A stretch of 64,000 nucleotides of DNA, taken from assembly GCA_037039685.1 (NCBI GenBank), contig JAWNGF010000001.1, positions 7,502,001 to 7,566,000 on the forward strand. The letters are read 5' to 3'. The DNA is from Ceratobasidium sp. AG-K (Eukaryota; Basidiomycota; Agaricomycetes; Cantharellales; Ceratobasidiaceae). This document shows, one piece after another, positions 10,523-22,571 of this stretch. The stretch's first letter is position 1. The number at the start of each line of letters is the position of its first letter. Below the pieces are notes generated by a model, which was not told the DNA's origin, made no database searches, and saw only the letters and a list, made by a program, of their open reading frames with translations. Position numbers and translations under genes: made by a program.

Positions 10523-11799
10523 GTTGTTGGGGAAGACGTAAGCCGGAGAGTGGCCATACAGCAAGGGAGAATGCATATTCACAAACTGAAGGGGTAAATT
10601 CTCGATGCCAGTCCTTTCGATGCACTTTTCCGTCCTTCACCTCTTCGAAATCTGCACATCCATGCTTATACTTTGTATCGGATAATATTCCATTTCGCGT
10701 GCCGTCCTCGCTACCCCCTTTATAGTGTATTCGGTGCCGTACTAATACAACGCTTCCAAACCCTCACTAGTTTTTGAAGCTTACTCATCGATGCGGTCAA
10801 TGAGCGCAGAGCGCAGCAGTTGGGCCAGAACTACCTGTGCCAAGGTCAAGTTGTGTGGCTAACTATTGATAACAATAACTAAATTTAAACAATCGGGTTC
10901 TCATGCTCACTCGAAAGTCAGTTACCCAATTCGCGCGCTTTCCATTATTGGAGACACCCCTCACGAAAGAAACGAGATTGAAAATTGCGGATGCATTCCC
11001 GAGATAACGCTTTCGTGTGTCACTTCAGTCTCATGTACCCATAAGGTAACCGGCACCGTGTTCTCACGGCCACGTGAGCCATTGTTCACTTGGCCATCAT
11101 CAATAGGCACCTTCTGCACCGCCGAATTTGGGGAAAATCAGCTATGGTGGAGCGATTTTGATTGTCGGTTACGTTGCTGAGGACTTTCGGTAAAAATTAG
11201 CCGAATAACGTGGGAATGGCGCACGTGATTTATCACTCCAAGCGAACTCGACTGTTCGAGTTGAACTAGTTGGGAGTATGGTCGTTAAAGATATTGACGC
11301 GCTCATTAAGGCCTTTTGTAGCACTACTCAAGTGGTTACGCACAACGAAACTCGGCCTGACGTGGTGTATTGGCGAGCCTCGATTCACGCCCCCGACGCT
11401 GACAAATCATACCCGTTAAGCGTTGTTGTAATGACGCTTTTGATCTTTCGCTTGCTCCACATCGAATTTCTCAAAGTTAGCGACGGTTCAATAGCGAAAT
11501 TCGCTTTACAGAAGGTGCCTAATATTCCTCACCTTTCTAGCTCTTTGCGGCAGTTGCATGGCATAAACATGCAGCTGTATCTGTATTGTAGTTGGTTCGG
11601 TTCCTGCCTTACCGCAGAGTATGTGCGTATCCCAGGCGTTGCTAGCTGTCCTCTGATTGGCTCTGGTCTAGCTCGGCTCCATGTAAGAAGCGCTTCTAGA
11701 ATTTATCATCCCACTTCCATTTGGCAGTGACTTGTGGCGTCTCCAACAAGGGGAATTACTATGAGTTGATTTATACAGTGGCCCACAAATCAAATGCAA
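10523..11799. other. Intergenic, nothing firm
   Basis: No supported gene. A 150-codon open frame at 11278-11730 has no recognisable motif and lies just upstream of the WD40 remnant. It could be an eroded upstream part of that gene. Confidence 0.4.
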
Positions 11800-13385
11800 C
11801 ACGTGGTATGTGGAATGCGCAGGATGGGACCACTCCCGGTGTTCCTTTTAAAGCTCATACTGAATACGTCGTGTCGGTTGCGTTCTCGTCCGACGGTGCA
11901 CACATTGCATCTGGGCCTATCGATCGCACTATTCGAGTTTGGAATCCAGGACGGCACCCCCTTTGGCGCTCCGATTCGTAGCGGTGGCGGTACTGTCTAG
12001 TCTGTCACATTCTCACCCAATGGCACCCACATCATCACTGGATCTCTTAACGGAACCACCCACATGTGGGATGCTCGGGATGGGACTCCTGCTTGTGCTC
12101 CCCTACGCAGCCATACTGGTTCGGTTGCGTCGGTTGCGTTTTCACCTGATGGTGCACGAGTTGTCTCTGACTGCGAAGACAATGTAATTTGCGTTTGGAA
12201 TGCCCAGGACATTACTATTATTGATGCTGCCCTTCGGGGCCATACCGGCTATGTCTGGTCGGTCACGCTCTCGCCCGATGGTACGCGCGTTGTCTCCGGC
12301 TCATCTGATGTCACAGTTCGCTTGTGGGATGCCCAAGATGGGACTGCTGCTCTCCCACCTATTCAAGGCCACACTAGTGCTGTCCTGTCGGTTTCATTCT
12401 CGCCGGGCGGTTCACGCATAATATCTGGCTCCTGTAATAGGGCCATTCGTATGTGGAACTCTCATGACGGCACTGCTGTCGGCGATTCACTTCAGGGCCA
12501 TACTGAAAATGCCCATTCGGTTGCGTTCTCGCCCGACAGTAGACGTATAGCTTCTGGCTCGTCCGACAATCTCATCCGCGCGTGGAATGTTCAGGACGGG
12601 GCCACTGTCTGCGAACTTATTCAAACTCATGTCGACTCCGTTACATCAATAAGGTTCTCGCCCGAAGGCACACGTATAGTATCTGGCTCCTGCGACAGAA
12701 CCATTCATATGTGGAACTCTCATGACGGCACTGCTGTCGGCGATCCACTTCGAGGCCATACTGACAATGCCCATTCGGTTGCGTTTTCGTCCGATGGTAC
12801 GCGCATAATTTCCGGCTCATCCGATAAGACCATCCGCATATCGAATGATCGGGATGGTAGCGCCGTTGGCGCCCCTCTTAAATGTCATATCGACGCCCGC
12901 CATGTCGGTCACTTCCTTGCCCGATGGTTCACGTATAATCTCTTGCTCTGACGACAAAACAATCCGCGTGTGGAATGCTCAAGATGGGACCGCTATGCGT
13001 AAACCTATTCAAGGTCCAACCGGTCCTATCACGTCAGTCGCACCCTCGCCCGACGGCACACACATATTTTCCGGCTCATACGACAAGACTATCCGCATAT
13101 GGGATCCGTACGCTAATACACATACTTTTGGGACGTTATATTAGCCTGTCTTTTATAGCTTTCTGTTCACTTACACCCGCCGTTGCGGATTCTTGGGCTA
13201 TTGCAAAGGACGGATGGGTTGGAGACCATAGCTCTCGGCTACTCTTCTGGGTTCCACAAGATCTCGTCCGCCTAATACCTATTCCGCCCAACCTCCGGGT
13301 AATTGGGCTCAATGGCTTGATCCAGGGTGAATATGAGAACCTTCTGCTTGATGATGGATGGCACGACTGCTATCACCCGGCATAA
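11800..13385 (+). pseudogene. WD40-repeat array of an NLR-type protein, truncated and frameshifted
   Basis: About eleven WD40 units recur every 129 bp (43 codons), each with the pattern HT--V-SVAFSPDGTRI-SGS-D-TIR-WN. The main open frame is 12064-12951. The first two units (about 11805-12060) are broken by a stop and a frame change. A one-base shift near 12890-12950 moves the last two units into another frame. A trailing segment (13190-13385) holds a LLFWVPQDL motif of the kind that closes many agaricomycete NACHT-WD40 proteins. No NACHT or P-loop domain is visible upstream. Such proteins are innate-immunity or heterokaryon-incompatibility sensors in fungi. This copy looks like a 5'-truncated relic. 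Confidence 0.75.
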
Positions 13386-14616
13386 CATCCCAGATTTTAG
13401 TCCCGTTAGGCAGTTCTGATAAATCTGGGTACGCTATTCAAACCCTGTTAGAAACATGCAACTCATATTAGGTGCCATTCTGGATATTGACGCTCATTTT
13501 GGCGCCATTCGCCTTGGCCGTGGTTTGATCCTATCAATTTGTTTCAAACTGGGTAAACCTCATCTTTGATGAACTGGCACCTCGTTCATACCTGTCGCGA
13601 TTACATCCATCCACATCCTTCCGCGTTCGTTTCTTCACTCAATTGAACCTATCTGTGGCATACCTCATGTTGGCTCCTGTCTACAACAGCTATACGAATT
13701 TTGAGACAGAGCCAACCATACTAATACAAAATCAGGCTCGGTTTTAGGCCGTGACTTAAAGCCAAGGTAAGGAAAGTAACCCGGCCCGCGATCGCGTGTT
13801 ACCACAGGAAGCACGCTGAAGATCGTGTGTAACATTGCACCAGGCAAGTTTAGCGACACATGGCAATGTGACTATATGCGTGCCTGAACTTAGAGCATGG
13901 ATGCGATGATAGAGCGGCGGTGGTAAACTTTGTGCATCCCGGCACTAAATATGCAATTTAAGGAGAAATTTCCACACATGAGAGCTCCGCAACGTAGAGT
14001 CATACATTCAGCGAAGAGATTGAGCCTGGATTGTATAACCCAAGATGACTAGTATCTAAAGTCTTGCCATTTAACGCAAGGCGCCTAGGCACTTGTGACA
14101 GGGAGGTGATAAGACCCAATCTGGAGGACCAATGGTGTTAGTGTCCTTAGATGGGTGGTCAACAGCAGGGCATCTTATATATGTGCAATGTCTTACATGA
14201 CGGGCCCGTCAAGAGACAATAAATCATGGATTTAAAGGATAAAAAGTCTACTTAGAAGGGGAATCGCCAACCTGGTACACGCATGCGCGATACAAGGGTA
14301 CAGCATCCTACATGATCGACTCGGTGACGGGAAACCGAGGCACAGTGACATGAGCAATATGGGCGGACAGGTCTATACCGATGACACCCAGAGGGGAGCG
14401 ACAGACGGGACAATGGGCATAACAAACGGTGTGGCGGCGTACTGAGAGGATTAGCGCGCGACTCGTGTCCGATCAGCGACCGAGGAGGGTGCCTTGGCGT
14501 GTCTTTGGCACTGCGGCCAAGCGCTGACTTTGCGCCCTCAGACCGCGATGTGCAGCCCCTAGATTACGTATCCTTGCTTACTATCTCCCTGCCACCACAC
14601 CAAGCACCCTTCTACA
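13386..14616. other. Intergenic, nothing recognised
   Basis: No supported coding region or repeat. It lies between the WD40 relic and the P450 relic. Confidence 0.45.
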
Positions 14617-15280
14617 TACTTGGATCCCTTTCCAGCTCAGCTTCCACTGGCAGCACTTGTACTTGCTATTAGCTTTTTTATGTCGTACATGTATCTCGAC
14701 AAAACAGAGCTCAGAGACTTCCTTTGCCTCCCGGGCCAAAGCCTAACCTGCTTATCGGGAATCTGCGCAAACTGCCCGTGTCGGACGAGAATCGAGTATA
14801 CGCTCAACGGAGCAAAGAACTGGACAGTGAGCGCTCGAGCGATGGGCCTGCAGCGGGCCACTAATGCTATTGAGAAAGGCGACATAATTTCTATATCTGT
14901 GCACGGTAATCCACCATCATCTAAACCCTGCGCGTGCGGCGAATGACTTGCTCGAGCGACGTTCCGCGATTTACTCGGATAGACCCCGGTTACCCATGAC
15001 ATCTTTTCCCGATCGGTAAGCGCCACACCCCCGCCCCGCCTTGTTCGGTGCGCCGTGCCTGACCTACCATCTCAGCGTGGACTGGAGCAAATAACGGCAT
15101 GCTGCCATACGGTGAGCGATGGAGGAGCCAACGACGAATGGCCCACGGGTTCCTGCACAGGAGGGCGAACATGCAGTTTTGGCCAATCATTATCCAACAA
15201 TCAAGACAGGCTCTGCATCGACCCTTGGCAAGCCCTGGGAACTACGTTCGAGAATTCACAAGGCGGGTTGCATGTGGAGT
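14617..15280 (+). pseudogene. Cytochrome P450 pseudogene, 5' half
   Basis: Homologous to the first three exons of the intact P450 at 19414-21578. Matching pieces are the membrane anchor (QLPLA-LVLAIS), the KLPVSDEN region, GDIISIS, and the LPYGERWRSQRRMAHGFLHRR block with ALHRPLASPGNYVREF. Decay is visible: the start codon aligns with TTG at 14620-14622 rather than ATG, frames change in the proline-rich hinge, and stops interrupt exon 2. Similarity to the paralogue ends just after NYVREF. The rest of the gene resumes near 17580, after an inserted GH16 gene. Confidence 0.75.
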
Positions 15281-15546
15281 TGTGCGTCCCGACTGTCGGT
15301 TAGTGCCGCCCAACGCTCTTTCAAATTTGTCTCTGTCTGTTGTTGCGTTTTCACGACCTCGGCGACCCTCGCTTGCGCCTTGTCGCTGTCTGCACTTAAA
15401 GACCGAATTTCGGGTACTGTTTTCCGCCCAAGAATACGACAAAAAACGCCGAGCCTTTTCGTGCCCTTCAGGTTCTGGCTTTGGCCACCCATTCTCATGC
15501 GCTGAGCCCCGAATCCCTTCCCCCTCGATCGCCATCTCTCAGCACC

Positions 15547-17295
15547 ATGTGGATTTCTCTAACCAAGTCCTTCAACGCCATCAAGCGCTCTCTTCGCCGG
15601 CACGAGGGGAAGAGACTTGAGGCTAGGGCGAATGTGGAAAACGTAAAAGAGCTGCAGTCGGCGAGCAACAACAACGATACGGGCGTTTGGGTTGTTGATT
15701 CTTTGTATGAAGGACAGAACTTTTACGAGTGAGTAGGTCATGTTTATACAGCGCGCGAGCTAATGAGCCTTCAGCCATTACGAGTTTTTCAACTGGGACG
15801 ATCCAACCCAGTATGTGTGTTATGCTGCACTCTAATTCGTGGCTAACGCGCTTGATAGTGGCATGGTCGAGTACGTCGATCGTGAAACGGCGTTCCGGGA
15901 GAAATTGGCGTATGTGACCCTGGACAATAAAATCGTCATGAAGGTGGACAACACGACCGTTTTGCAACCTGGGCAGCATCGCAAGAGGTAGGTTGCCCAG
16001 AATATCATTCGCTCAATGGCTAATCGGTGTTGCAGTGTGAGAATACAATCGAAAAAGCGGTACAACGGCGGGTTGTTTATCATTGATATCGAGCGTGCTC
16101 CTCATGCCTGCAGTAAGCCTACCAGCACTCTGACCGACCCCGTGCTAACGTTACTGTTACCAGGCGCATGGCCCGCCTTTTGGTGAGCTCGACCTCGTGC
16201 GGTTTCTCAACGTTGTATTAATTCAACACAGGACCGTCGGACCCGCCTGGCCGCGTGGTGGTGAAATCGATATTTTTGAGGGAGTGCATGAGAGTACCAA
16301 GAACCAAGCTACATTCCACACCCTCCCAGGTACGTCGCTCAACTTCTCATGGTATCGGGTGCTAACCTCAGGGACCAGGATGCAAGATCACTAACTCTCA
16401 GAACTTTACTGGAGTCCTGGTTGTAAGTAACCGATGTGTTTGCCCGATGGAACTCGACTCACCGGACCCTAGGCTGATGACTGCTCGCACGAAAACGGAG
16501 GCATGGGATGTGGTCTCATCAATGATAGTGTTGCATCGTTCGGCGCGCCGTTCAATGCAGTGGGCGGAGGCGTGTTTGCCACCCGTTGGGACGACAACGG
16601 CATTTACGGATGTGTGTCGCCCCCTCTCTTGTTCGGTCCGATACTAATAAACAGCATAAACAGGGTTCTTCCACCGCTCAACAATCCCACGGGATATCAC
16701 TAACAACAGACCCAACCCGGCAAACTGGGGCAAGCCCACCGTCTTGCTATCGCCTGGCGGATGTAATCCTAGGAAGTACTTCTGGGACCATGTCGTACGC
16801 ATCTACTCCTTGTCGTTGACTGGTACCCAACTCACTCTTGGTTGATAGATTGTGTTTGATATCACGCTGTGTGGTAAGCTATTCATCTGTTTGAAGTATC
16901 GTGTGCGCTCATATCGTTTCAAGGCGATCTCGGTGGCCCAACTTACGCGGGTAGCGGTTGCCCTGGAACATGTACAGAGCAAGTCGCGAACCCAGCCGTC
17001 TACTACGTAAGTCGAGATTTGCATACCATCATCTCAAGAGGCTCACCCTTCTTCGCCCCATGAATAGAATGCTTCTTGGTCGGTGGTAAGTAACACGCCT
17101 ACCGCGATTTTGGCCAGCCACTGACTGTTACTCGAATAGAACTACGTCCATGTGTTCCGCAACTCCAAGGTCCTTGGTAGTATACCCAGCTCCGCGAGCT
17201 CCAACTCCCTAGCCGCGATTTCGATGCCCTTCTTGCTTTGGACCATGGTGTTCACTTGCTGGCTCTGGCGCTCCTTTCATACTCTGACAATGTAA
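15547..17295 (+). CDS. GH16 family beta-glucanase-like protein, GPI-type C-terminus, nested in a P450 relic
   Basis: A multi-exon gene with many small introns (first exons 15547-15728, 15775-15810, 15859-15987). The GH16 catalytic signature GGEIDIFEGV (about 16258-16290) keeps both acidic residues, preceded by AWPAFW and GPAWPRGGE. Downstream come the typical HTLPGC, C-G-L-I-N-D-S, FATRWDDNGIYGWFF and NPANWGKP-V-L blocks and a VVFDITLCGD-like strand. The protein ends in a Ser/Ala-rich stretch and a hydrophobic tail, suggesting a GPI anchor. An upstream signal peptide is not obvious: the N-terminus is basic and helical, so either the start is elsewhere or targeting is unusual. The family cleaves or remodels beta-1,3(4)-glucans. 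Confidence 0.8.
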
Positions 17296-17579
17296 CGGGT
17301 TCGGTTTGCGCTTTGACAGTTGTCTTAGTTTCTCTTGCACCTACTCTGATGGCTCAATTCCGCTGCACTCGCTAGTCACATCGCATACATACGCAACCAC
17401 GGCTTCTTGTAATTCCTGCTATGCTTGAGATGTCTTTTATATATGTGTACGACTCGGTGGATGGTTTCCTCCTGTACAATCCTTGGTATCAATTATTGAA
17501 TATTTCGCGTCCGACTCGGCGGATTGAGTCTGGCGGGGTTCATGATTATAGACGTTTGTTTGAGGGCCGGCGTCTAACT

Positions 17580-18462
17580 CGGAACAAATATACTAGAATG
17601 TCCGGCTCGACGTTGTTATCGGCGGTTTACGAGTACGAAGTGACCTCGGTGGATGATCCTTTGGTCAAATTTTTGGAGAAAACGCTGGATCACTTTTTGG
17701 AAGCTGTTATGCCTCCCAGTAAGTCCTCGATGGTCAACCTGTTCCCGGGGCTAGGGTACATTCCCGACTGGTTCCCTGGAACTCACTAGAAACAAACAGT
17801 CAAGGGGTGGAAGAAAATGAGGGATGAAATGATAGATGTGCCATTTCAGTGGACAAAAAAGAGGGACTGTAAGTCTGAAGCGCAGTGTTCATCATTCCTA
17901 CTTTCTGACCTGTTTGGGGCTCGCATTAGGCTAACGGAACGGCTCCGCATTCAGCACCCAAACACTGTTAGCTTGATTAGAGACCAATTCCAAGTCGGCG
18001 GGTCATTACTCCTAAGAAGAAAATATTGTCAAGTTTATAAGTGGGTGACCGGGACTGTGCACGTAGGTAGGATGTCTACGTGCTATATGCCCACCTGCAC
18101 TCGACTTGCGTAGCCAAACCTAGCTGGAGCTGATATTGCAAGTCCGTCCCTGCGGGTTTGATGTCTCATCTAATGTGCTATTTAGTCAGCCGCAACAACA
18201 TCTGTGTTCATCCTAGCCATGGTCCTGAACCAAGGAATACTGGCTAAAGCTCAAGCCGAGGTCGATCGAGTTATTGGACGTGATCGACTCCCCGAAATGA
18301 GCGATAGAGATTCACTGCCTTACGTCGAATGCGAGTTGAGAGGGGTGCTAAGGTGGCAGCCGGTGGCGCCTTTCAGTAAGTATTTCCCTTTTAACGATAC
18401 CCCAGAATAGAATCTATTGAAAAAAGTTCCGCATTCAACTATTGAGGAAGATGAGTATGAAT
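17580..18462 (+). pseudogene. Cytochrome P450 pseudogene, 3' half (incomplete)
   Basis: Resumes the homology that stopped at about 15280. Matching pieces are LLSAVYEYEVTSVDDPLVKF, the YIPDWFPGT segment, the I-helix region with SAATTSVFILAM, and VIGRDRLPEMSDRDSLPYVECE with a damaged ExxR (RGVLRW). After an IEEDEYE block a stop follows. The PERF and heme-binding FGxGxxxCxG segments are absent. Stops occur within exons (for example after WFPGTH). It is therefore a relic of the same gene as 14617-15280. An intron at 18138-18185 begins GCAAGT, as in the intact paralogue. Confidence 0.75.
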
Positions 18463-19413
18463 AGATGAGACATGTTACACAATCTTACTGCCTTGTTTAA
18501 TATCTGTAGACTGGCCTATGTGTTTATCAATTGTTTCTGGGTTTGTAATCTATGCTCAGAGGGCTGAAGATTAAAGGCATATTTACGATTGAATCCCCCT
18601 GAGATGTTGAAGTTGAGTGAGAAGATGACCAAATCGCTTTTATCGCGCCCAAGGATTCCATTCAAACACTTCCTTATATACTGCACTATCATATACTTAG
18701 GTAGAGGAGGAAACTCGCTGGTGGTATCGGTGGATACTGTTACTCTATTTGGTATGTCCGGCCTCGATCTGTTTGGGACTTCCCGACATCACAAATACTT
18801 TGCAATTCAGTCACGATGAGCAGGCTGGTATCAGTGGCGAAAAATCCAACATTACCAGGAGCCGAGCAACTAGACAATCCTGAGGGTACATTACGATTGA
18901 CAGGCTATCTTTCGGACGGAACAACTTAGTGGGGTCTGTGCCATAGAAGGCAAAAGCCCCAGACCTTCAAGAAAGTATGCTCGATTTCAGGGGCGAGGAA
19001 CCACACTCCTAGGGCGGCATGCATCTGCTGCTTTGTCCTAGGTCTTGAAGCGGTTAGAAAACGCACCAACTCCATGATCCAAGACTATGAACCGAGGAGA
19101 GAGCGCTAAAAATCCGCACCCTCAACCCCATCACCCTAGAATCTGGACTCATCCGTTCCCTGTTAGATCCCTCCACCCTAGTTTTCCCACTTTCGTATAT
19201 TTTGGGTTGAGAAGCTGTGGTTTTTTAGTATTTCGGTTAAAACCGAGACAAATTTAGCTGCCAGGCGTATTCTTTGTGGTTAATTACTGGGAGCAGGCTT
19301 GAAGCGAATTGTAGGACCCCATATTTCTATGTAGTCCCGGAAAACGCGTGAGTAGAAAAGGACGTAAACCTGCTCATTCACCATCGTCCTACCTCGACAT
19401 TAAACTGTTAGAC
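18463..19413. other. Intergenic, nothing recognised
   Basis: The missing heme-binding end of the upstream P450 relic is not found here. This is the presumed promoter side of the intact P450. Confidence 0.5.
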
Positions 19414-21578
19414 ATGACCTGGAACCTCCCTCATGCCCAGCTTCCGCTGGCAATCCTCGCAATTGCCATCAGCCTTTGGTACACTGTGACTCGACGCACC
19501 CGCGAGCGAAAGCTCCCTCTACCACCCTGCCCGAAGCCAGATCCGTTCATTGGACATTTGTGCAAACTGCCCAAGTCGGATGAACATCTGGTGTACGCGC
19601 GATGGGGTCAAGAGCTGAATAGTCAGTGCTGAAACAATGAATTGGCAAGTCGCTAACACTACAATTAAAGGCGATATAATTTCTCTATCTACCCCCGGAA
19701 GGACCGTTCTCATCTTGAATTCTTCTCGTGCCGCAAACGACCTGCTTGAACGGCGTTCTGCGATATACTCTAGCAGACCTCAGGAGCCAATGACCTCTTT
19801 TCCAGATCTGTAAGCGCCTTTGAGCACTCTGTTTCCCTTGTTCGGCTCACGATTTGGAATTTTAGTGTGGACTGGAGTAACAGAACAGGAAGGCTACCAT
19901 ACGGCGAGCGATGGAGAAGCCAGCGACGCATGTCCCATGCATTTATGCACAAGAAAGCAACCATGCAGCATTGGCCGACGATGGTCAAACAAGCAAGGCA
20001 AGCTCTTCATCGACTATCGGCAAGTCCCGGGAACTTTGTTCGAGAATTCAAAATGTGAGTAATGTTTTAAGGTATGCGCCTTTATTTCAATTGGAAGGGT
20101 TTCAGAATGAACGGGGCTACCTTGATGTCTGCCATTTATGGATATGAAGTCACCTCGGAGAATGACCCTCTAGTTGAGCTGATCGAGAACGCAGTGGGCA
20201 ACTTGTGCCAGGCTACTATCCCCGCCAGTAAGTTTACCCGGCTCCGGGAACGAGATACATTAACTCGCGGATAGACTTTCTTGTCAACACGATACCTGTG
20301 TTGCGGTACGTTCCGGACTGGTTCCCTGGAACCAAATGGAAGCAAAATATCAAGGTGTGGAGAAAGGAGAGGGACGAGATGATGGATGCGCCGTTCAACT
20401 GGACGAAGCAGCAAATAGTAAGTTTGATCTGTAAATATAGTTCAACCTCTGACTCGACTTGAATCAGGCAAATGGAACTGCCCAGCCTTCGGCAGTCAAA
20501 GATTTGTTGGCTGAGCTGGAAAACAACACTGATTCGATGGGCCATCTTCAGGAGGAAGATAAGATCAAGTGGATGGCTGGAAGCGTGTTTAGCAGTAAGC
20601 TTTCCTGTTATATGCGCGTCCGCAGAAGCTCACGTGACCGTGCCTAGCCGGGACCGATCCCGCAAGTCCATTCCACATTGTACGATATTTCATCTAACGC
20701 GATTTTAGACTGCTGCGACGACGTCCGTATTTGTCCTCGCAATGGCTATGCACCAAGACATTTTGGCCAAAGCACAAGTTGAAGTCGATGAAGTGGTCGG
20801 ACGTGACCGACTGCCCGAGATGAGCGACAGGGATTCGATGCCCTACCTCGAGTGCATTATGAAAGAGGTGCTTAGATGGCAGCCAGTTACACCCCTGGGT
20901 TAGTTGCTCTCGAAGCGATCGTAACTTGCGCTCACGGTTTCAAAGCGATTCCACATGAGACTACCGAAGACGATGAGTACAGGGGTTATCGAATTCCCAA
21001 AGGCACACATGTGTACGTCTGCACTCGTGGCTAGTTTCTGGGCTAACAAACCTGATTAAATGCTATAGGGTAGCCAACATTTGGTAGGTCCTCCTACGCT
21101 TGCATTGCTACGCGTCACTCATGCTAGTTATAGGGCCATGAGCTATAACGAATCTGTTTATCCCGAGCCTGAGCGGTTCAAACCCGATCGCTTTTTGGAC
21201 CCTACGACGCCCAGTCCTCCCGTATTCGGCTTTGGTCGGAGGTAAGAAATTGAACTACGGCATGTAGCGGAACAACTAATTGATCAAAATATAGGTCGTG
21301 CCCCGGGAACCATATAGTAGAAGCGATGCTTTTTATCTCGCTGGCGTCGTTGCTTTCTTTCTTTGACATCCGGCTGCCAAAGGACAAGGACGGAAAGGAT
21401 ATCGTCCCGGTCGTTCAGATGAACTCCAACGCGCTTATTGGGTAAGTCTCTAATTACCACGCATTCGGGTTCTGATTAGGTTTCAAGATGTCTGGGAGAC
21501 TTTGAGTGCTCGATTACCCCTCGGTCTGAACAGAGTGTGAAGCTATTGAGTGAGGCCGCCTTGGAGCAATTTCTTTAG
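19414..21578 (+). CDS. Cytochrome P450 monooxygenase (intact)
   Basis: About ten exons, starting 19414-19621 and 19671-19809, ending in a last exon 21488-21578. The protein, about 500 residues, has an N-terminal membrane anchor, a proline hinge (LPLPPCPKPDPFIG), the C-helix WRSQRR, and an I-helix ending GTDPTAATTS. ExxR is KEVLRW, the PERF motif is PERFKPDRF, and the heme loop is FGFGRRSCPG with its cysteine. All catalytic landmarks are present. A GC-AG intron (20662-20708, donor GCAAGT) gives the best I-helix join. It is microsomal, and its substrate is unknown. It resembles the basidiomycete P450s annotated as O-methylsterigmatocystin oxidoreductase-like, a name that says little about real substrate. 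Confidence 0.85.
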
Positions 21579-22571
21579 CAGAAGGTTCGCTTGGCTCGGA
21601 AAGTATGTCTGAAAGTTGGGGAGCGGGAGTTGTGGCGAAGTGTTTCAATCTTGTGAGATGCGTGAATAAACCGTGTTTGCATGCTAGGGTGATTCCGGCT
21701 CCTAGGAAGTAATAGAAGGGTTACTCCACGCGTAGAGTGGAGGCTTGGGCCAAGATTGGGGTTCTCCCGCGCGTAAAGTGAGCGCTTGAGCGGGTTTAGG
21801 CCCCTGGAGCCATGGGTCCCAACTCTGTCTTGATTTGCGTACTCTTGCCAAGGTTTGTTTCGGACGTAAGGCATCGTCTGCGATTCTTGAGAGGACGAGT
21901 GTATGCATGGACATTCTGTGCACCCTCTCGGCACGTGATACAATGTGGACAAAATGCGTTATGGTATATGCCGTGCCCCCACTAAATAGAAAATTTGGCT
22001 AAAAGCCAGCGATTCTGCGAGGTGAAAAGTATCTTATCCTGAAAGAGAGACTTTCAGCAGTAGTTTCTCGGGGCCCACTGAATCGGCAACTCTGTGACGC
22101 GTCATCGAGCTGGACGGCGTGGGACGTTGATCGGGGTGCCTGAAATGAAACAGAAAATGGGACAAATTGTACTTGATACGAAACGGGGAGAGAAGTGATT
22201 GTACGTGTTATCATAACGAAACCTCTTCTTCTATATTTTTATCTGGTAGGAGCTCTAGAATGATCTGTCTGCCGTTATGGGTCTGCGCTCTACGCTCTGG
22301 TCGTGGGAGCTGACAGCCCAAATATTATTGCCAATTCGGGGGCGAGGTTGACAAAAAGACGAAAAGTCATAACCCAGCTACATGTTGATATCCAGAGATT
22401 CCGTAGATCCCTTGAAAAACATACCAGAGACAATTCCGAGCGATTCCATGTTGAACGGTGAAACAGACATCCCCCACAGCGCCTAGACAGGGTTGATGAC
22501 TAATACATCCTGACAAAGCTAGGCAGGGTATATCAAGGACGTCATTCTGACCACCACCGCGTCGAGTCGCG
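21579..22571. other. Intergenic and 5' region of the endocytic scaffold gene
   Basis: No supported gene on either strand. The short pyrimidine-rich stretches just before 22572 are compatible with a promoter. Confidence 0.45.

Noticed and set aside
11278..11730. 150-codon open frame upstream of the WD40 relic
   Set aside because: No motif, no splice link, and composition like neighbouring non-coding DNA. It was not annotated as a gene.
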